Source of the DNA: Temnopleurus reevesii
Taxonomy: Eukaryota > Echinodermata > Echinoidea > Temnopleuroida > Temnopleuridae
Reading direction: 5' to 3'
DNA length: 27,212 nt
Assembly: GCA_036244855.1 (NCBI GenBank)
Contig: BQKZ01006817.1
Span: 14,439-41,650 of the forward strand
Shown here: in pieces, positions 22,691-27,212 of the stretch
Layout: each line of letters begins with the position of its first letter
Numbering within the stretch: the first letter of the stretch is position 1
Notes under the pieces: generated by a model
What the model was told of the DNA's origin: nothing
The model's database searches: none
What the model saw: the letters and a program-made list of their open reading frames with translations, nothing else
Translations under genes and position numbers: made by a program

Positions 22691-23198
22691 CTGTGAACCA
22701 GTCAAGGAAGGAAAACAGAAAGAAATTGATAATTCATCAAAGAATGAATTTCTTTTACTCCAAATTCCATAATGGACTTACGATGAAGTTGGCTATAATA
22801 TCATAGATATAAAACTTTGAAACTCTTGTGTATTTACTACTAATAATGTTGTTATAATAGATATATGTTACGAGACACAGGTCTGAATTTGGTAAACTGT
22901 TGGTTTCTACAGCAACATAGCCAATTTGCATGGAAAGAAGTAATTTTTTACAATCTAAATGTATTGCCACTGTAAGGATTAACACCTTTTTTATATACAG
23001 TTTTCGTGGAAGCAATTGCTTTTCTGTAAGCCCCGGTCACATACCGCCCCGGAAGCAACACGATTCAACACAACTCGTTGTTCGCAGGCAGTTAACTGTT
23101 AATTAACAAAGAGTCGTGTTGAATATTGTTGCTTCCGGGGTCCTGTGTGACCGGATCCTGTGTGACCGGAGCCTTAACATATGGGATGACACACGTAC
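22691..23198 (-). other. TNRC6 intron, 508 bp, with a palindromic element
   Basis: Phase-0 intron, donor GTACGT and acceptor GTTCACAG. Nearly a third of it is the MITE-like palindrome at 23027-23175; the remainder is plain AT-rich sequence. Confidence 0.85.
23027..23175. mobile_element. Palindromic MITE-like element, copy 2 (intronic)
   Basis: About 149 bp, almost fully self-complementary. The left end reads TAAGCCCCGGTCACA and the right end TGTGACCGGAGCCTTA, giving terminal inverted repeats. Inner arms CCCCGGAAGCAACACGATTC and its near complement flank a centre containing GCAGTTAACTG. The right arm has a 15-bp tandem duplication (23141-23155 and 23156-23170). There is no coding capacity, so any movement would need a transposase supplied elsewhere. 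TA or TTAA target-site duplications are suggested but not clear. It matches the element at 1266-1403 over most of its length. Confidence 0.8.
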
Positions 23199-23290
23199 CC
23201 TGGGTTTCTTTGGGCCTCCTCTCCAGCCAGACATGGAGGAATCTCCACACTGAGAACGATTCTCCCATTCTTCATCTCCCCAGTGACCAA
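23199..23290 (-). CDS. TNRC6: TNRC6 short exon: WGDEEWEN motif
   Basis: A 92-bp exon, phase 1 in and phase 0 out, with acceptor TTATTTCAG|TTGG and donor AGG|GTACGT. It encodes residue 757 (split) to 787: an acidic WGDEEWEN block followed by SGWRGGPKKPR, the last GW-type motifs before the UBA-like domain. Acidic Trp motifs followed by a basic stretch also occur at this point in vertebrate TNRC6. Only the frame forced by the preceding phase-1 exon gives this Trp-rich sequence; the other open frame gives unrelated residues. A palindromic repeat begins 23 bp beyond the donor. Confidence 0.88.
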
Positions 23291-23934
23291 CTGAAATAAA
23301 AAAGAAAAAGATTGTGCCATATTGAAACAACCACATTCAAGAATTGACATTTCTGTCCTATACAAGGTAAGTGACAATATCAATTAGAATAGTTTTGTAC
23401 TGGATAGATTGTGTAATGATGCGGCAAGAATTATTTCATGTAAGTGACAATGTTTTCCTTTCTAACACATTAAGTATTCAATATTTCATGTACTATAATT
23501 TATGTAAAAAAAAGGCTAAAGAATCTGAAAATATGCCAACACAAATATTTTGCAACATTAGGGAAGTAAAATAGTAACAAAGGGCGAAGATATCTAATAA
23601 ATAAATTGAAGTATGTATTATGAACCAACAACTCTCACTTTTAATAATAAAAGTTGGTCTCATTGCAAAATTGTTATCCATCAGCAATTTCTATGTCAGG
23701 GAGGTAAAAGCAAGTTGACAATAAAAAATGATTGCTTCATGGGCAAAGTATTGTTCACAATGAAAGAAAACAAAGGCAAGTTAGTCTTTCAGAAGGAAAA
23801 TTAAGACGAATATTATTAAAAAGTATTGCCCAATTGTTCAAATTCTTGAATGTGTCAAATGGAAGATGTGCAATTTTCTTGCTTTTCAATACGCAACAAA
23901 TTTCGTTGAACACGTATGAGACAAGTATACTCAC
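23291..23934 (-). other. TNRC6 intron, 644 bp
   Basis: Phase-1 intron, donor GTGAGT and acceptor TTTATTTCAG. AT-rich with short open frames of poor composition. No repeat or RNA gene recognised. Confidence 0.85.
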
Positions 23935-25605
23935 TTGAGCCAGTACTATTATCATCGTGCTGCTGCCAGTTTTGTTGCATAGAATCCTTATTCTGAGTAC
24001 TGACGTTAGTACTGCTGGACGGGCCCCATGATGAATTGGAAGACTGATCCCATTTGTTGCTGCCACCGGGCGGCTGGTTCCACATGCTTCCTCCACTGCC
24101 GGTGTTGTTGTTGTTTGATCGCTGATTGGGGAAGTCCCCCCAGCTGGACTGTTTGCTCTTTTCCTCCCACTGGTTGTCTGGTTTGAACTGCGATGGGGGA
24201 GCATTGGGCATCATGGAGGATGGAGGCATGGCGCTGTCGCCTTGTGGGCCTGAGGGGGATGGACCTTGCATAGTACTGTTCTGGGGGTTGCCACCCATCT
24301 GCGGCATGTGCCCACCGGCTTGGCGGCGCGTCAGGCGTCTGTTGTGGTCGTTGGGGTCGCCCCAATGGCTGGTTCCGTTGTCAATGGCGGTCTGCATGCT
24401 TGTCTGGCGATCCATGACGCCACCAGCATCTCCCCAGCCAGTCGCGACTATCTTTTTAGGTGGTGGTCCGGGAAGCATCTGGTCTTCTCCGCCTGGCTGT
24501 GGGGTGTTACTGGAGGCGTTGCTAGCTGTCTCCATGGCATCTTTCTGTGAAGGACTGGATCTTTCCGTGTTGAATCCAGGAGTAGAGGGTGGCCCATGAG
24601 AGCCAGGAGGGCCCAAAGGTGGACCACCTGGAGGTCCGGGCATTCCGGAAGGAGCACTTGTAGTCGGTGGCTGACCCCAACCAGAATCTTGGCTGTCGGT
24701 TCTTTCCTTAGGTGGTCCCCAGCCTGACGGCTGAGAGCTTGGAGGTGGACCAGATGTCGGTGGTTGCGCTCCCCAAGATGATTCTGTTGGTGTTTGGGGA
24801 GTCGTTGGTGGTTTGCCCCAAGCAGATTGTTTAGGTTGTTCTGCCTTCTCCCACTGTCGCTCCTGTGGTGGCTGTGATCCCCAGCCTGATGTTCCTGCCT
24901 GGTTCGTACTCGTCTGCTGCGGGGCCTTGCTACCGTCCCATTTCATTTCCTGATTTACTGGCCTCTTCCCCCATGGTGTCTTCACCAGTGCTGCAATTGA
25001 AGCCTGATCAACTGGTGGAGAATCTCCAATGTTCATTCCTCTGTGGTCTGTTCCTTGTCTGTCTGGTGGTCCTTGTCTGTTATCCGGTCCCTTGCCCGCC
25101 GTCTGGGCCCAGGAAGCTGGCGGCGGCTTGCCCCAACCGGGCTGCCCACCATCTGGTTGATCTTTCTTCATAGCTCCTGGTGGTCCTGGGGGCGGGTTCC
25201 CCCATCCTGATGGCTGTTGATGGTTGTTCCATCCTGGAGCAGCCGGCTGATCTTTGTTCCCATCTTTATTCCATCCTGAAGGCGCCCCAGGTGGAGGCCC
25301 GCTGGTCGGAATGGACGGAGGTCTCGCTCCCCATCCGCCAGAGGCATCACTGGAAGGAGGCTTGCCCCATCCTGAAGTGCCAGTATTCTCATTGGGCATG
25401 GGGTTGCTGCCACCCCATCCACCTCTGGAGCCTCCAGGTGGCATGTTGCCTCCACCACCCCATGGCTTGTTCTCTTGACCCGGGGCTTGTCCGGAGGGGT
25501 TAGCACCCCATCCTCCAGCGGATTGTCCTTGTGGCGCTCCCCAGGCTGATGTTCCTGTCAAAGTTGATGGGCCTGGTGGATTGCCGCTGGATCCCCATGA
25601 TGAAC
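23935..25605 (-). CDS. TNRC6: TNRC6 large exon: Argonaute-binding GW/WG-repeat region
   Basis: A 1671-bp exon covering residues 200-757, phase 1 on both sides. The acceptor is TTTCTTCCCAG before 25605 and the donor is TCAA|GTGAGT, with the intron from 23934. It holds about 19 WG dinucleotides in contexts such as SGWGKPP, SAWGKPP, SSWGAQP and SGWGQP, plus GW without WG (SGWNKDG, PGWNNH). In GW182 proteins the tryptophans insert into pockets on the Argonaute PIWI lobe. Residues 607-618 (IDNGTSHWGDPN) resemble the conserved NGT-WG block of vertebrate TNRC6. The region is rich in Gly, Pro, Gln and Ser, disordered, and has no membrane or signal segment. A strongly open antisense frame exists here only because of the Pro/Gly/Trp codon bias. 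Confidence 0.95.
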
Positions 25606-25988
25606 CTGGGAAGAAACAAAATGAAATATCTGTGTATTACAACAGTTTTTAATGACATATCTGAAATTTATGATCCTTTCTCAAGGTGTTAAATGAATAT
25701 CCACGTAATCCTAATAATTTCAATGATATTCGGTTGTTCATACTAATATCATTCGTATTTGTATTCATTGGGTATAATTTCAATTTTTCGACATGTCATC
25801 AAACCACAAAATATATTGGTCCGCTGTGAAAATACTAAGGCTCATTCTCAATAGTCCACTTCATGAATACTCAGCTTGGGCACAGAAAATAGCTAAATAA
25901 TTTGTACAAATAAGATTCATTCATAATTAAGTACACTAGCAGGAAAATCAAGCGTGGAATACGGGCATGGTAGCGTTAGTTGACATAC
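25606..25988 (-). other. TNRC6 intron, 383 bp
   Basis: Phase-1 GT..AG intron, donor GTATGT and acceptor TTCTTCCCAG. AT-rich with no additional feature seen. Confidence 0.85.
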
Positions 25989-26585
25989 CTTGGGGTGCAC
26001 TTGTGTTTCCTGTTGATGAAGGGGGCATTTGTTGCTGTGGCTCTTGTCCATTGCTTGTTGAGCCTCCTTCAGTGTTGCTGCCAGGAGTAGGATTCCCATT
26101 GCCATTGCTTGGGGCACTACTGCTGCTCTGCGACGTTGGCACAGCTGGGTTGCTCTCCGTACTGGTAGGCGTTGCGGCTGGCTGGGGCTCGATCCCGTTC
26201 TGGTTGGCACTGGTGTCCCAGCCGGAGCTCTGGGACGTGGATGGGTTGCTGGCTGATGAGGTAGTCGATGGCGCGGAGACGGGGTTGGAGCCCCCACCAA
26301 ATGGCGGAAGGGCTGCCTTTCCCCCGGTCTGCTGCGGGGTAGTCGGGGTACTGCCCCAGACTGAGGAGCCGCCCCCACTGTGCCCGTTGCTGGTGGGGTT
26401 CTGAAAGAGGTTGGGATGGAAGGGTGAAGAGGACGACGTGCTGGCCGAGATGCCGCCCCACCCGCTTGACGTCGGGGTGGATCCTCCACCACTTCCTGAT
26501 CCCCAGATGGAGCTCATTACTCCTGCTCCAGGGGAATTGTTGCCTTTTCCACTGTCTTGGCTTATGGCAGACTGTTGCCCATGAC
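25989..26585 (-). CDS. TNRC6: TNRC6 exon: Ser/Gly/Thr-rich segment with WG motifs
   Basis: A 597-bp exon encoding residues 1-199 of the part seen here. The acceptor is a TTTTATTGCAG-type site just before 26585 and the donor is AAG|GTATGT, with the intron starting at 25988. Both flanking introns are phase 1. The product is low-complexity Ser/Gly/Thr/Pro/Asn-rich sequence with scattered tryptophans (SSIWGSG, SGWGG, SVWGST, SGWDTS), as expected of the disordered Argonaute-binding half of GW182. No folded domain is seen. Codon use and GC content are far above those of the flanking introns, which supports coding. The reading frame continues upstream of the acceptor for about 13 codons as an open frame, but the composition changes abruptly to hydrophobic residues, so the exon is judged to start at 26585. 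Confidence 0.85.
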
Positions 26586-27181
26586 CTGCAATAAAAAAAT
26601 AGAAATTTATAAGGAAACCACTCATATAAACTGATTTCTAAGGTGGTATCTTCAAAGTTCGGGTTGTAAATAATTCCAGGCATTACATGGCTTGTAAAAT
26701 CCATCTATTTTTTTTGCTCATGTTTGTATTGACACTCCTGGTTGCAAATAATTTTTTTTACCAGATTGTTTAACCTGTCCTTTAATTATTAGTTTTGTAT
26801 CATAGGCTCACGTACTAAAGCCCCCAAATCAAATATTAAAAGCTTTATAGAGTCATTGCGCAGGACAGTGAACAATCAAAATGTTTCATAAAAAGCATAT
26901 GCCAGAGTGCTGAAGGGGAAATTGTTGAAATTAAACTCAATTGTTTTTTCCATTTACATAAATAGAAAAGCAATATCTTATTGAGTCATATATAGTTGAA
27001 TGAATACAACTGGATTTCCAATATAATACATAACCATTTTACCATCGATAGACCCCAACCCCTCTCCCGCCAAAAAGTTTTATTTATTCAAAATTTAAAA
27101 TATTTAACAAGTGAAACGCCGCCTGGCAGTCTCGCCTGCATTGCGCGATTTGTAAATTATAGCAATATGCTTTTGACATAC
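26586..27181 (-). other. Intron upstream of the first confirmed exon
   Basis: AT-rich, with stops in all frames on the gene strand apart from an open run into the acceptor. It contains a pyrimidine-rich acceptor region next to 26586 and no repeat or RNA gene I recognise. Its upstream limit depends on the tentative exon at 27182-27212; it may extend beyond the window. Confidence 0.55.
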
Positions 27182-27212
27182 AGGTAACTCTGCCTAAGTC
27201 GAATGTGTTGGG
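27182..27212 (-). CDS. Possible partial upstream TNRC6 exon at window edge
   Basis: On the minus strand the last 31 bases read as an open frame (PNTFDLGRVT) followed by a good GTATGT donor starting at 27181. In that frame the exon would end with one extra base, exactly the phase needed to join the exon starting at 26585. The stretch is too short to show homology, and the other two frames are less suitable (one has a stop, one the wrong phase). A chance GTATGT is quite possible. Confidence 0.22.

Larger units (their letters stand above)
17881..26585 (-). other. TNRC6: TNRC6/GW182 gene, 3' portion (seven coding exons)
   Basis: This is the coding span of a GW182-family protein. In animals it binds Argonaute in P-bodies and the cytoplasm and recruits poly(A)-binding protein and the PAN2-PAN3 and CCR4-NOT deadenylases to miRNA targets. 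Seven exons read on the minus strand have consensus GT donors and AG acceptors. Their phases chain without conflict (1,1,0,1,1,0) and give 1499 residues; the first codon is split with an upstream exon. Domains in order, numbered from the first residue in the window: GW/WG repeats 1-787, UBA-like 797-837, Q-rich 942-993, PAM2 1170-1197, PPPGL 1280-1284, RRM about 1328-1398, Trp-containing tail to 1499. Vertebrates have three paralogues (TNRC6A-C); only one locus is visible here. The N-terminus and promoter lie outside the window. The family assignment is firm; single splice sites are predictions. Confidence 0.93.

Noticed and set aside
24126..24599. Plus-strand 157-residue frame and overlapping frames at 24266-24550
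   Set aside because: Antisense of the GW-repeat exon. The minus frame carries WG motifs and correct splice sites.
26117..26704. Minus-strand 195-residue frame overlapping the first confirmed exon
   Set aside because: An alternative frame of the same exon; it lacks the Ser/Gly WG-type composition and breaks the phase chain.

Overview
The window looks like nuclear DNA of an invertebrate animal, most likely a deuterostome such as an echinoderm. It has AT-rich intergenic DNA, short GC-richer exons with GT..AG introns of 0.4-1.6 kb, microsatellites, and a small palindromic MITE-like element present twice. The taxon is inferred from style and protein similarity and was not tested.

The only gene I can support is on the minus strand: the 3' two thirds or more of a TNRC6/GW182 orthologue, the scaffold protein of miRNA silencing. 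Seven exons (26585-25989, 25605-23935, 23290-23199, 22690-22564, 22112-20658, 19022-18952, 18366-17881) join in phase to encode 1499 residues up to a TAA stop. The domain order is that of animal GW182: a GW/WG-rich Argonaute-binding region, a UBA-like domain, a Q-rich region, a PAM2 motif for poly(A)-binding protein, a PPPGL segment with tryptophans, an RRM fold and a Trp-containing tail ending in LPGDLLGES-like sequence. The 5' end of the gene lies beyond position 27212; a weak partial exon may sit at the window edge.

Positions 1-17880 hold no recognisable gene. The first ~0.8 kb below the stop codon (17880-17098) is the likely minimal 3' UTR. It carries two perfect 7-bp hairpins and a candidate AATAAA. 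The rest is AT-rich DNA with T/A runs, a CT-rich tract, an AT repeat, a palindromic transposon-like element (1266-1403), an inverted repeat (about 987-1170), a GC-richer patch with short exon-like ORFs (9.8-10.85 kb) and a CpG-containing stretch with a TATA box (16.1-17.1 kb).

Inside the gene, one intron carries a second copy of the palindromic element only 23 bp from a splice donor, and another contains a recent 115-bp tandem duplication. The exon encoding the start of the RRM is partly duplicated around a single N, almost certainly an assembly join. I found no CRISPR, operon, phage or new multi-gene system; the points worth following are gene-structure, repeat and assembly observations.
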